NCBI GenBank assembly: GCA_963818225.1
Contig: CAWFRO010000007.1
Location: 124,001-188,000, forward strand
Direction: 5' to 3'
DNA: 64,000 nucleotides
From: Palsa-504 sp963818225
GTDB taxonomy: Bacteria; Actinomycetota; Actinomycetes; Streptosporangiales; Streptosporangiaceae
Position 1 is the first letter of the stretch; each line of letters begins with the position of its first letter. Made by a program: the position numbers and the translations under genes. Below the pieces are notes generated by a model that searched no databases, was not told the DNA's origin, and saw only the letters and a program-made list of their open reading frames with translations. Positions 18,692-26,496 of the stretch are shown one piece after another.

Positions 18692-19061
18692 TCTCGCTGA
18701 GCCTGGCCGCCGCGGCCGGGGTCCACTCCGTCCTTTGTTCGCTGGCACGCAGTGCGTCGTCGATCTCGCTGAGCTTGGCGGTGGACACTGCGCCTGCCCG
18801 CTCGATCAGGTCGTCCCGGCTCAGGGTGGTCAGCCAGGTGCACGGGGTAAAGCCCGGCCAGGGGAACGCGAACCGCAGCACGCCTTCAAAGGGCAGTCCT
18901 TCCGGGACGCCGACTGCCACCTCGATTCCCAGGCCGGAGATGTCGGTATCCGCTGGAGCGACGACCTGCATCGCCCGGAACCCGGATGGCTCGTCTTCCG
19001 ACAGCAGCACGACAGGCCGTCGCTCGTCGAACTCGACCCACCAGATCTCGCCTCGTCGCAT
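18552..19061 (-). CDS. mazF: MazF/PemK-family toxin carried inside the IS
   Basis: A 169-residue protein opening MRRGEIWWVEFDERRPVVLL, the signature beta-strand start of MazF/PemK endoribonucleases, then MQVVAPADTDI and a C-terminal helix LSRDDLIERAG / LSEIDDALRAS. These enzymes cut mRNA at short motifs. The last ~45 residues are not toxin-like and run through the element's terminal repeat; the TAG stop is formed by the CTAG target duplication itself. No antitoxin gene is visible upstream on the same strand, so it is either orphan or its antitoxin was lost. ATG at 19061 fits the family start. Toxin as a passenger of a transposable element is unusual for this IS type. Confidence 0.82.
   Translation of the reverse strand: MRRGEIWWVEFDERRPVVLLSEDEPSGFRAMQVVAPADTDISGLGIEVAVGVPEGLPFEGVLRFAFPWPGFTPCTWLTTLSRDDLIERAGAVSTAKLSEIDDALRASEQRTEWTPAAAARLSEIKDSLRRRTQADGEGTDAHADEGRSRPHDRRSAAPQQQDHDLRLEY
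18556..18574 (+). repeat. Left terminal inverted repeat of the IS
   Basis: The sequence TACTCCAGCCGTAGATCGT is the exact reverse complement of 20533-20551. Beyond it the similarity continues imperfectly for about ten bases. It directly follows the CTAG target duplication. Confidence 0.85.
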
Positions 19062-19202
19062 GTGTGCTCCTGGGTGTGAGATGGCAGGCGGATGCTACGC
19101 CGGCCGCGGCTGGACGTGATGCAGCCTCGCCTGCCGCCCGGGCCGTAGATCTTGGGTGCCGGTACTGGAGACGGGGCGGCCGCTGTCTGATCATCTGGGT
19201 GT

Positions 19203-20533
19203 GTGACGACTCGCGATGATCTTCTGGCGGCCGCTGGCCCCAGCGTAGACCCTGGCCGCTGGCTGGGGACATTCGATGAGCTGATGACCCGGGCCGGTGC
19301 CCGGTTCAGCCGGGCGGAGCCGCGGCGCCGGGCCCGGGCGTTCGTGCTGGGCCTGCTGGCCGAGCTGCCGCGCAAGAACTGCTGGACGATCGCTGAGCAT
19401 GCCGGGGACCGGACTCCGGACGGGATGCAGCACCTGCTGTCCCGGGCCCGGTGGGACGCCGGCGGGGTCCGCGACGACGTGCGCAGTTACGTCGTGGAGC
19501 AGCTGGGTGATCCCGGCGCGGTGCTGGTGGCGATGAGACGGGGGACGTGAAGAAAGGCACCGCCACGCCGGGGGTGCAGCGGCAGTACACCGGCACCGCG
19601 GGCCGGATCCAGAACGCCCAGGTCGCGGTCTGCCTTGGCTATGCTGCCCCGCGCGGGCACGCGCTGATTGACCGGGAGCTGCACCTGCCGAAGTCCTGGA
19701 CCGGTGACCCGGCCCGCTGCGAGGCGGCCGGGATTCCCGGGCACGCGGCGTTCGCGGCCAAGCCGCAGCTGGCCAGGCTGATGATCGAGCGGGCCGTCAG
19801 CGCGCGGGTGCCGTTCGCCTGGGTGGCCGCCGACGAGGCCGATGGGGATAACGGGCCGCTGCGCACCTGGCTGGAGCAGCAGCACATCGCCTCTGTGCTG
19901 GCCGTCGCGCGCGATCACCATGTCCCCGCCAGGGCCGGCCGCACCGTCCGCGCCGATGAGCTCGCCGCGCGGCTGCCCAGGCGTGCCTGGCAGCCGAAGC
20001 TATCGGCAGGTGATGGTGCCACGGGACACCGGCGGTACGACTGGGCCTGGGTCACCATCAGCAACCCCGGCCCCGGACACCGGTGCCTGCTCATCCGCCG
20101 GAACCGAAGCACCGGGGAACTGGCCTTCTGCCACTGCTGCTCCCCGCAGCGGGTCACGCTGGCCGCCCTGGTCAAGGTCGCCGGGCTTCGCTGGAGGATC
20201 GAGGAGAACTTCCAGGCCGGCAAGGGCCTGACCGGCCTGGATGAGCACCAGGTGCGCCGCTGGACCTCCTGGTACCGGTGGGTCACCCTGGCCATGCCCG
20301 GCGCCGCCGTCCCCACCATCGCCGCCGCCATCGAATCCGCCCGCGGCCCAGCCGCGGCCGGGCAGATCCCTCTGACCCGCAACGAGATCGCCCACCTCCT
20401 CGCCGCAGTGACTGCCCCACCCGGCCGCGACGCCGGGCACCGCCTCCGCTGGTCACACTGGCGCCGCCGCCACCAGCACCACGCCCGGACCCGCCACTAC
20501 CAGCGGCAAATAACCCAAGACCATGCAACATAA
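19203..20533 (+). pseudogene. IS701-family transposase with a one-base deletion
   Basis: Two overlapping frames (19203-19550 and 19547-20533) make one transposase. The N-terminal part has RARAFVLGLLAELPRKNCWT and DGMQHLLSRARWD; the C-terminal part starts KKGTATPGVQRQYTGTAGRI and has AWVAADEADGDN and LRWRIEENFQAGKGLTGLDE, all typical of IS701. The expected junction reads VLVVDETGDVKKGT, but at 19530-19531 one base is missing, so the frame changes exactly at the first catalytic Asp. Loss of the active site makes the copy non-autonomous, unless a programmed frameshift restores it, which is not known for this family. The right inverted repeat begins within its stop codon. Confidence 0.85.
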
Positions 20534-20551
20534 CGATCTACGGCTGGAGTA
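20533..20551 (-). repeat. Right terminal inverted repeat of the IS
   Basis: Nineteen bases perfectly inverted relative to 18556-18574, followed by the second CTAG copy. The transposase stop codon TAA at 20531-20533 touches its inner edge. Confidence 0.85.
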
Positions 20552-20555
20552 CTAG

Positions 20556-20732
20556 GCCGCTCATCCATTTCTGGTGGCCACTGGTTCCTGCTTCCGGCGG
20601 GTGGACGCACAGCAATAGCGCGACAGTGATTATCCTGCCGGACACGGCAGCCGGAATCCGGGTCGAGCTCGGCCCCTGAAGCCTGCGAGAACGTGCCGAA
20701 TGGCGGCAGGGTGCGCGTTGCTGCCGGTTGGG
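20556..20732 (+). other. Displaced 3' part of the sigma reading frame, then spacer
   Basis: 20556-20679 continues the sigma frame if the IS is excised: it reads PLIHFWWPLVPASGG to GIRVELGP and stop TGA at 20677. The rest is spacer before the convergent coiled-coil gene. Whether these ~41 codons were ever the native tail is uncertain, because the paralogue at 40412 ends earlier. Confidence 0.4.
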
Positions 20733-21917
20733 TTACGAGTCGGCGGCGAGGGCGGGCTTCGCCGGTGGCGCCTGCACCGCATTCATGCCGGGCAGCAACT
20801 GGCGCACCTGCGCGAGGTGGCTGGCGATGCTGTCCCTTTGCCTGGTTAGGTCGTCGACTTCCCGGTCGCTAGCCGCGCGGCGGCGCTCGGCATCAGCGTT
20901 GACCTCGGCGAGCAACTGCTCGGCCTGGGCCTTGGCCTGGCCCGCGAGCTGGCCGGCGGTCTTTTCTGCGTTGCCGACCAGCTGCCGGGCGTGCTCGTCG
21001 GCGTCCCGGCGAGTCTGGTCGGCCTGGGCGCTGGCCTTCGCGGCCCGCTGCTCCGCGGTTGAGGCGCGCTGCTCCGCTTCGAACACGAGTTTCTGCGTCG
21101 CGGACTGGGCGGCAGCGAGCTGTCCGGCCTCCTGGCCCTCGGCCTGTTCCCGGCGTGCCGTGAGCTGGATTTCGAACTCGGCTTCCGTCTGGGCCCGCCG
21201 GGCCTCGCTCTCCTCCAAGATCCGCTGCGCCTGGCTGCGCATGTCGTCAGCCTGGCGCTTGGAGGTGGTGAGAATCTCGTCCCGCTCGCGCTTGGCCGTC
21301 GCCTTCAGCTGGGCGCCCTCGCGATCGGTGCTTGTCCGCAGCTTCGCGATGTCGCCCTCGGCCGCGGCCTGCTTCTCCGCGATCTCGTGGTCGGCCGTGG
21401 CGCGGACCTTGGCCGCCTCGCGCTCGGTCGCGGAGGTCAGCTCGCCGGCCTCACGCCGGGCGGCAGTCCTGATCGAGTCGGCCTCGCCCTCGGCGGCGGC
21501 CTGCTGTTCGTCGGTCTCGCGCTTGGCGTTTGCGCCCAGTTCGGCAGCATCGCTCTCGGCGCCGGCCCGCAGCTCTGCGGCCTCGGCCCTGGCCGTGGCC
21601 TTGATCTCGCCGGCTTCCGATCGAGCCGCCTGGACCACCTCGGTGGCCTGTTCCTCGGCCAGCCGCAGCAGCTGCTCGATCCTGACGCCGAGGCCGGTGT
21701 AGGCGGGTCGTTCCTTCTCATGGAACTGGCGGCGGGCCTCGGACAGCTCCCGCTGCACGGCTTGGGCTTGCTCGCGGACCTGCCGCACTTCGGCTTCGAT
21801 CTGCCTGATGTGCTCGTCGACCTGATTACGGTCATAGCCCCGCATCACGGTCAGGAACTCACGCGGAGGGGCTTCTCCGAAGAGGTTGGTCAGCGGGGCG
21901 TCGATGTCCGGTTGCAT
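20733..21917 (-). CDS. DivIVA-domain / FilP-like coiled-coil protein
   Basis: A 394-residue protein. The N-terminus has FGEAPPREFLTVMRGYDRNQ followed by VDEHIRQIEAEVRQ, the DivIVA-type start with the conserved GYD(R/K)xQVD motif. From residue ~40 almost to the end it is a continuous Ala/Glu/Arg-rich coiled coil with regular repeats (ATARAEAAEL, SAEREAAKV-like units). Streptomyces relatives such as FilP and Scy are polar-growth or cytoskeletal organisers; some are annotated as cellulose-binding. A cytoplasmic scaffold role at hyphal tips is inferred. Length and start (ATG 21917) are normal. No operon partner. Confidence 0.88.
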   Translation of the reverse strand: MQPDIDAPLTNLFGEAPPREFLTVMRGYDRNQVDEHIRQIEAEVRQVREQAQAVQRELSEARRQFHEKERPAYTGLGVRIEQLLRLAEEQATEVVQAARSEAGEIKATARAEAAELRAGAESDAAELGANAKRETDEQQAAAEGEADSIRTAARREAGELTSATEREAAKVRATADHEIAEKQAAAEGDIAKLRTSTDREGAQLKATAKRERDEILTTSKRQADDMRSQAQRILEESEARRAQTEAEFEIQLTARREQAEGQEAGQLAAAQSATQKLVFEAEQRASTAEQRAAKASAQADQTRRDADEHARQLVGNAEKTAGQLAGQAKAQAEQLLAEVNADAERRRAASDREVDDLTRQRDSIASHLAQVRQLLPGMNAVQAPPAKPALAADS

Positions 21918-22215
21918 GTGGCCTGACCCTGGCTAGACGTGACGAGGACGGAATGTTGACGGGTTGCGGCGCGTGATCGGGTGTGTCATCCGCCCCGCGG
22001 GCCTCAGGCTCCCGCCCAGCGACACGCACATTACTCTCATTCCGGAATCCGGGCGGGTCCTTCATGCTCCACTGCGTGCGCTGCACCGTCAGCACGCGCT
22101 GACCCGAATAAGACCTAAAGGGCATTTGCGCCAAAACGCGACCTGCGCCCCGGAAGACGGGACCATTGGGCGTCTGGCCGGTCGCGGGCGTTTGGGTCGG
22201 TCGCGGGCCGTGCGG

Positions 22216-23254
22216 TCAGGGTGATCCGGGGTTCACGTTTCCGGGCGGGGCCGGTGAGGCGAACTCGATCAGGAGGATGGCCTGGCCCTGAACGGGCGCG
22301 GAGATCGCTCTCTGGGCGGATCTGGGCCTCGGTGCCGTTCAGGACGGCCCAGACGGCGCGCGCGTAGGCCGCGGTATCCAGGTGGGCGGCCGGGATGCTC
22401 TCGGCCAGATCGGCAAAGCCGAGCGGCACGCCGGGACTGGCGCCGGGGCCCAGGCTCCCGAATCGCACGATGTCGACCGGCTCGTGCCCGGCGACCGACG
22501 CGAGCGCCAGCACCAGCCGCGAGTCGACCTGGCCGGCCAGCAGCTGGCTCCGGGCCCCGGCCGACACCGCAACCTGGGAGGCGTGCAGCAGCGCGGCGCC
22601 GGATGCCTGACGGCGGGCCAGATCCGCGTGGAGCGCAGCCTGGTAGGCGGCCGCGCCATCCGCCGCGACCACCCGGACGGTGATCGCGGCGGGGCCGGCC
22701 CTGAAGGACGCCAGGACCGCTGGCGCCCAGGCGGTGGCCAGAGCGCTGCCGAAGAGCTCATGCACCGTGGCCGTCTCCACGACCAAGACCGACGGCACCG
22801 GATCGGGCGACGCCGGCCCGAGCACGACCAGCTCGCCCGCCGGGAAGCCATGGGCCCGCAGCGCGGCGCACATCACCGCGTCACAGGACACGGTGACATC
22901 CGGGCTGACCTGCTCGGCGACCCACGCGGCAGCCTGCGCGCGGACAGCCGCCGGCGAGGGGGACCGATGAGAAAGCGCGACCGCCGCCAGCGACCCGACG
23001 ACGATGAGCGCCAGGACCAGCGCGATCACGCGACCCCCAACCCAGCGTCGCGGCTTTCCCGGCACGTGCCGGACTGCGGATCTGGGCTCGGCGGCGGAGC
23101 CGGGCCAGCCGGCGGCATCATCCTCTGGGACGGCCCCGGTCATGCTCCCGCGCCCGGGCAGACCGGTCCTCCGGTCCTCGGCTGCGCGTCCCTGTTCGTC
23201 GGCGCCCCCATCGGTGAGCTCGGACGTCACCACCGCGTGGATGCGCTGCCGCAA
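22216..23254 (-). CDS. Single-pass membrane protein, C-terminus frameshifted
   Basis: From ATG 23254 the protein begins MRQRIHAVVTSELTDGG, has an acidic/Gly-rich linker, one transmembrane helix (GGRVIALVLALIVVGSLAAV) and a ~210-residue extracytoplasmic domain with the sequences TVSCDAVMCAALRAHGFPAG and GHEPVDIVRFGSLGPGASPG. Near 22309 one extra base moves the frame: the continuing frame ends at 22115 with Arg-rich nonsense, while removal of one base gives VQGQAILLIEFASPAPPGN and a stop at 22216, which fits a protein end much better. I therefore give the end as 22216. Family unnamed; function unknown. Confidence 0.7.
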
Positions 23255-23350
23255 GTCGAGGCCGCAGCCGAGGAACGCCTGGATTAGCTGCGGCAGCGGA
23301 TAGCATCATCGCCCGGGGTCCGCTATCTGGGCCCGTTTCCTCGCAGCGGG

Positions 23351-23583
23351 TCATCCTGCCGCTCTGGTGCCGGCCGCGAGCCGGGTGCTGGCGAGCAGCC
23401 TGGCCGCGACCTCGCGCACCTTGATGTTCTCCTGCTGGGAGATCCGGCTCAGTGCGTCGAATGTTTCCTGCGCGGTGCAGCCGGATTGGGCCATGAGGAT
23501 GCCTTTGGCCTGCTCGATGACCGGCAATGACCGCAGCTTGGCCTTTGGCAGCTCGATGACAAGGCGTGATCTGCACCCGCGCT
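23351..23583 (-). pseudogene. ANTAR-domain regulator remnant
   Basis: The minus strand encodes VIEQAKGILMAQSGCTAQET followed by FDALSRISQQENIKVREVAA and a stop at 23351-23353. This is a nearly complete ANTAR domain, the RNA-binding antiterminator module. A TAG lies just upstream in the same frame (near 23584) and no start codon is present before the domain, so the GAF or receiver part and the start have been lost. It is a fragment of a former ANTAR regulator gene. Confidence 0.72.
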
Positions 23584-23940
23584 ATAGGACGGATTAACCG
23601 CCGATAATAAACGCTGACAATCCGGCAACGCCAAGTTATTTACGCAACGTACTCACATCGGCATCGAACATTCAACGGACGGCTCCGCGACGAATGCCTG
23701 AACATCAACCTGTCTGCTCCCTTGCCCACGCCCGCGTCGTCATCAGCGACCTGCACCCACCAGTAACCGGCTCTCACAACGCCCGAACCAATTCATGGGG
23801 GCCCGTCAGTGTCTCACAAACCCATCATGATCAGCCGCACCTCTATATGGTCGTCATTCACCTGACCTGCAGCAGTGATCCCAGAGTCACGAACTACAGC
23901 TGCCGTATCAGGGACCGGACGGGATCACAAACTAGCCACA
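23584..23940. other. AT-richer spacer without a gene
   Basis: About 360 bases with GC content visibly below its neighbours and no frame with recognisable motifs. The composition is unlike the flanking genes and may mark foreign or decayed DNA. No hairpin terminator stands out. Confidence 0.4.
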
Positions 23941-24420
23941 TTAACCCTGAAAGATTGAGGTTCCTTCGACGTTGATCGCGATGGAGGCCAGCGGTCTGGT
24001 GGCGGGGCCGTGGACGACCGAGCCGTCCGTGATACTGAACTTGCTGCCGTGACAAGGGCAATTGATGGTCCCGTTCGAGACGCTGCTGACGAAGCAGCCC
24101 GCGTGCGTGCAAATCGCGGTGAACGCCTTGAACGACCCCGACTGCGGCTGCGTAATCACGATCCTCTCGCTGTCGATGATCTTGCCACCGCCATCCGGAA
24201 CCTGGGAGGTGGCGGCAAGGGCAGTGGCCGCGGGCGCGCTGCCACCGGGGGAAGTGGCCCTGCCGCTGGTAGCAGGGGTAAACCCGCCGTTGCTGGCGTC
24301 GTGGGTGGTGCATCCAGCGAGCATCGCAGCGCACGTTACGCCCGCTCCTGTCAGCAGCGCGCGGCGGCTCGGCAGCAGCCGACGGCTCTGTGAAAGCTGG
24401 CCGTCCTGAATCTCCCTCAT
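23941..24420 (-). CDS. Tat/lipoprotein-type Rieske [2Fe-2S] protein
   Basis: A 159-residue protein from ATG 24420. The N-terminus has PSRRALLTGAGVTCAAMLAGC, a twin-arginine-like signal with a lipobox LAGC, so it is probably exported folded and membrane-anchored. A Ser/Thr/Ala linker precedes the Rieske domain. Cluster ligands are in CTHAGCF and CPCHGSKF, the two C-x-H...C-x-x-H boxes. The domain ends with PLASIAINVEG. Electron transfer at the outer face is the family role, but no cytochrome b or oxygenase genes are adjacent, so the partner is unknown. The frame extends to 24510; the inner Met was chosen because the signal begins there. Confidence 0.87.
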   Translation of the reverse strand: MREIQDGQLSQSRRLLPSRRALLTGAGVTCAAMLAGCTTHDASNGGFTPATSGRATSPGGSAPAATALAATSQVPDGGGKIIDSERIVITQPQSGSFKAFTAICTHAGCFVSSVSNGTINCPCHGSKFSITDGSVVHGPATRPLASIAINVEGTSIFQG

Positions 24421-24637
24421 CGCCTGAATCCCAAAAATCGAGAAAAACCAGAAGGCCGAGGTGAACTTATGACGACGCGCAGTGTGAACACTAAACCGCC
24501 CAACCATCACACATCGGACTACAGCGAAATACAGAATTAAAATGCTGCTGCTATCATACTAAGATCGTTGCGTTCGGTACACTCCGGCACCCACAGGGTG
24601 CGTACCCAGCGTTCCGGCGTGAGCGTTGACGGTGACT

Positions 24638-25408
24638 TCAGATCATGATTATCAGTAGGAAAGCCATGGTGACGCCTATCGCCACCTGGCACCCCTTCAC
24701 CACGGCGGGGGAAAGCAGGAGGCGCTCCGCGGTATACGCGGCGGGATCGGCCGGCGAGGCTGCCTCTGCCGCGTCTGCCTGGGTCGGCTGGCGCAGGGAG
24801 ACGGTCCCGGCCGTAGCGGCAGCCAGCGCAGACCCTGCGGGTACGGGGCGACGGCCCACCACGTGGAAGTAGCCGTCCACGCCGGCCGGCCGGTCCAGGT
24901 CATGGACCGTGAACGCGATCAGCAGCAGCGCGACGATCAGTGCCAGCGCCGACGCGTGCAGGGCCGGCATGCCGCCGGGCGACCCGCCCGCCACCCCGGA
25001 CATCCCGCCCATGCCGGACATGGACATGCCTGAGCCCGCCACAGACGGGGGCGCCATAGCAGCGAAGATGTAGAGCATCGCCGCGCTGTGCACCAGGTGC
25101 GGCGCATAATGGCCGTGGGCCACGGCAGCGGTACCGCGCCCCCGGCTCTCCCGCCAGAGGCACCAGGCGAACCAGGCCATCATGATGGCGAAGACAACCT
25201 CCCAGGCGGCGTTCGGCAGGGTGCTCAGGCCGGGCACCAATATGCCCGCCATGGCGACTCCCATCAGCAGATGGGAAACGGCGATGCCGGCGCCGGCGAT
25301 GCCGCGGCGGGTCCAGGCGCGCGCTATCACCAGCTGCCCGGCGCTCACCTCGGCGACCAGGATCATGATCGCGGCGAAGATCTCCAGGATCCAGGTGGGG
25401 GTGCTCAT
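24638..25408 (-). CDS. DUF5134-type multi-pass membrane protein with Met-rich loop
   Basis: A 256-residue protein with about six hydrophobic segments (ILEIFAAIMILVAEVSAGQL, HLLMGVAMAGILVPGL, ALALIVALLLIAFTV, VAIGVTMAFLLIIMI). The central loop contains GMSMSGMGGMSG, rich in Met and Gly, beside conserved His residues (HGHYAPHLVHSAAMLY). Met-rich loops often bind Cu(I) in metal-handling proteins, so copper association is a hypothesis only. It overlaps the upstream membrane gene by four bases (ATGA at 25405-25408), so the two are translationally coupled. DUF5134 assignment is by pattern memory. Confidence 0.75.
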   Translation of the reverse strand: MSTPTWILEIFAAIMILVAEVSAGQLVIARAWTRRGIAGAGIAVSHLLMGVAMAGILVPGLSTLPNAAWEVVFAIMMAWFAWCLWRESRGRGTAAVAHGHYAPHLVHSAAMLYIFAAMAPPSVAGSGMSMSGMGGMSGVAGGSPGGMPALHASALALIVALLLIAFTVHDLDRPAGVDGYFHVVGRRPVPAGSALAAATAGTVSLRQPTQADAAEAASPADPAAYTAERLLLSPAVVKGCQVAIGVTMAFLLIIMI

Positions 25409-26418
25409 GCGGATTTCTCTTCGGGTCGCCCGATTGCCATGGCGTGCGCTTCATCGACCTGCGGCCCGCGAGCCCGTGGCCCGGCCGGGGCGAGCGGCCA
25501 GTACGCCAGGGCCACGAGGGCCAGCAGCGGGGCGGAGTTCGGGTCGGTGGCGCCGCCGGCCAGGATCTGGCCGAACGCCTCGCCGAACACCCAGATGAAC
25601 GCGGCCACCATGAGGGCCAGGATCAGCGCGCTCCGGACCAGCGGCGGCGGCAGAAATATCCCGACCGCGACAGCGATCAGCGCGACGGCCAACACGATCG
25701 AGGCGGTCAGCCCCTGATGGGCGAGCACCGCAGCAGCATGCTTTTCCAGCCCGGCCAGCCAGCTGGGCTCCCCGCCGGTCATGCTCCCGATAATGTCGTG
25801 CAGCGCCTGCGGCGCCCGGTTCGCCGGGGTCAGCGCGAAGTAGGCCAGGCTGCCCCACAGCACCAGCCACAGCAGCCGGGCCACTGGTGCCCCGACCGCC
25901 CGGAACGCTACGGACGGGGCAGTCACGCCCGGCCGGTCGGCCGGCCACAGCAGCACAGCTAGCAGCGCGTACAAGATGACCGCGCCGGGACCGCCGCTCA
26001 CCGGGCTCGCGCCGCCACTGAGCACACCGCCGAGGCCTTCGCCGAACCACCACACAGCCAGCGACCACGCGATCGAGGCGGCCAGCGCCAGCCGGACTGT
26101 GGGTCGGTAGGCAATTCCGAGCCCCAGCAGCAGCTGAATGGTGGCGAAGACCGTATTCAGCAGCACCAGGTGGTGCGTCACGAGAGCCGCGTTCCAGCTG
26201 ATCGAGCGGGCGATGATACCGGGGTTCCCCGCCGCGGTGCCTCCGAGCATCTGCCCGAACGCCTCGGTGTACATGAACGACTGGTATTGCAGCATGCCAT
26301 CCATTAGCCAGGTGGCCGCCAGGAGCAGCTGGAGCACCCGGCGCGCGTCCGTACCGGGCGAGGCGGTGGCACCGTCCCGCCCGAGGGCGAGCCCAATCAT
26401 TGCCGCCTTTCCCCTCAT
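25405..26418 (-). CDS. Multi-pass integral membrane protein, first gene of operon
   Basis: A 337-residue hydrophobic protein with eight or more helices. It starts in a soluble tail, then LQLLLAATWLMDGMLQYQSF, and repeats a similar element (EAFGQMLGG near residue 55 and EAFGQILAGG near residue 290), which suggests an internal duplication of a four-helix unit. Conserved His residues (THHLVLLN) lie in the membrane region. No enzymatic motif is recognised; the family name is unknown to me. The stop overlaps the start of the DUF5134 gene, so the proteins are made together and may form one complex. ATG 26418 or 26400 could be the start. Confidence 0.75.
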   Translation of the reverse strand: MRGKAAMIGLALGRDGATASPGTDARRVLQLLLAATWLMDGMLQYQSFMYTEAFGQMLGGTAAGNPGIIARSISWNAALVTHHLVLLNTVFATIQLLLGLGIAYRPTVRLALAASIAWSLAVWWFGEGLGGVLSGGASPVSGGPGAVILYALLAVLLWPADRPGVTAPSVAFRAVGAPVARLLWLVLWGSLAYFALTPANRAPQALHDIIGSMTGGEPSWLAGLEKHAAAVLAHQGLTASIVLAVALIAVAVGIFLPPPLVRSALILALMVAAFIWVFGEAFGQILAGGATDPNSAPLLALVALAYWPLAPAGPRARGPQVDEAHAMAIGRPEEKSA

Positions 26419-26496
26419 CCCGGCGCGGGCCGGTGGATTTCGATTCGGCGCGGGCGCGGACCATAGCCGGCGTCGTGCCTTATTGCCGCCCTGCCC

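Larger units (their letters stand above)
18556..20551 (+). mobile_element. IS701-like element with MazF passenger gene (1996 bp)
   Basis: Bounded by 19-bp perfect inverted ends and by the direct 4-bp duplication CTAG (18552-18555 and 20552-20555). A YTAR-type 4-bp target is what I recall for IS701. It holds a frameshifted IS701-type transposase on the plus strand and a MazF gene on the minus strand. IS701 elements are normally about 1.4 kb. A ten-base match to the terminal repeat (GCCGTAGATC at 19142-19151) lies where the left end of a 1.4-kb element would be, suggesting that about 0.58 kb with mazF was captured outside an older left end. The element interrupts the sigma gene. Confidence 0.82.

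Noticed and set aside
18518..18748. 76-codon minus-strand ORF across the IS left end
   Set aside because: It spans the IS boundary, has no motif, and its IYGWSTR part is just translation of the terminal repeat.
19062..19202. Possible antitoxin gene upstream of mazF
   Set aside because: No frame with an antitoxin-like motif or length is found between the toxin start and the transposase.
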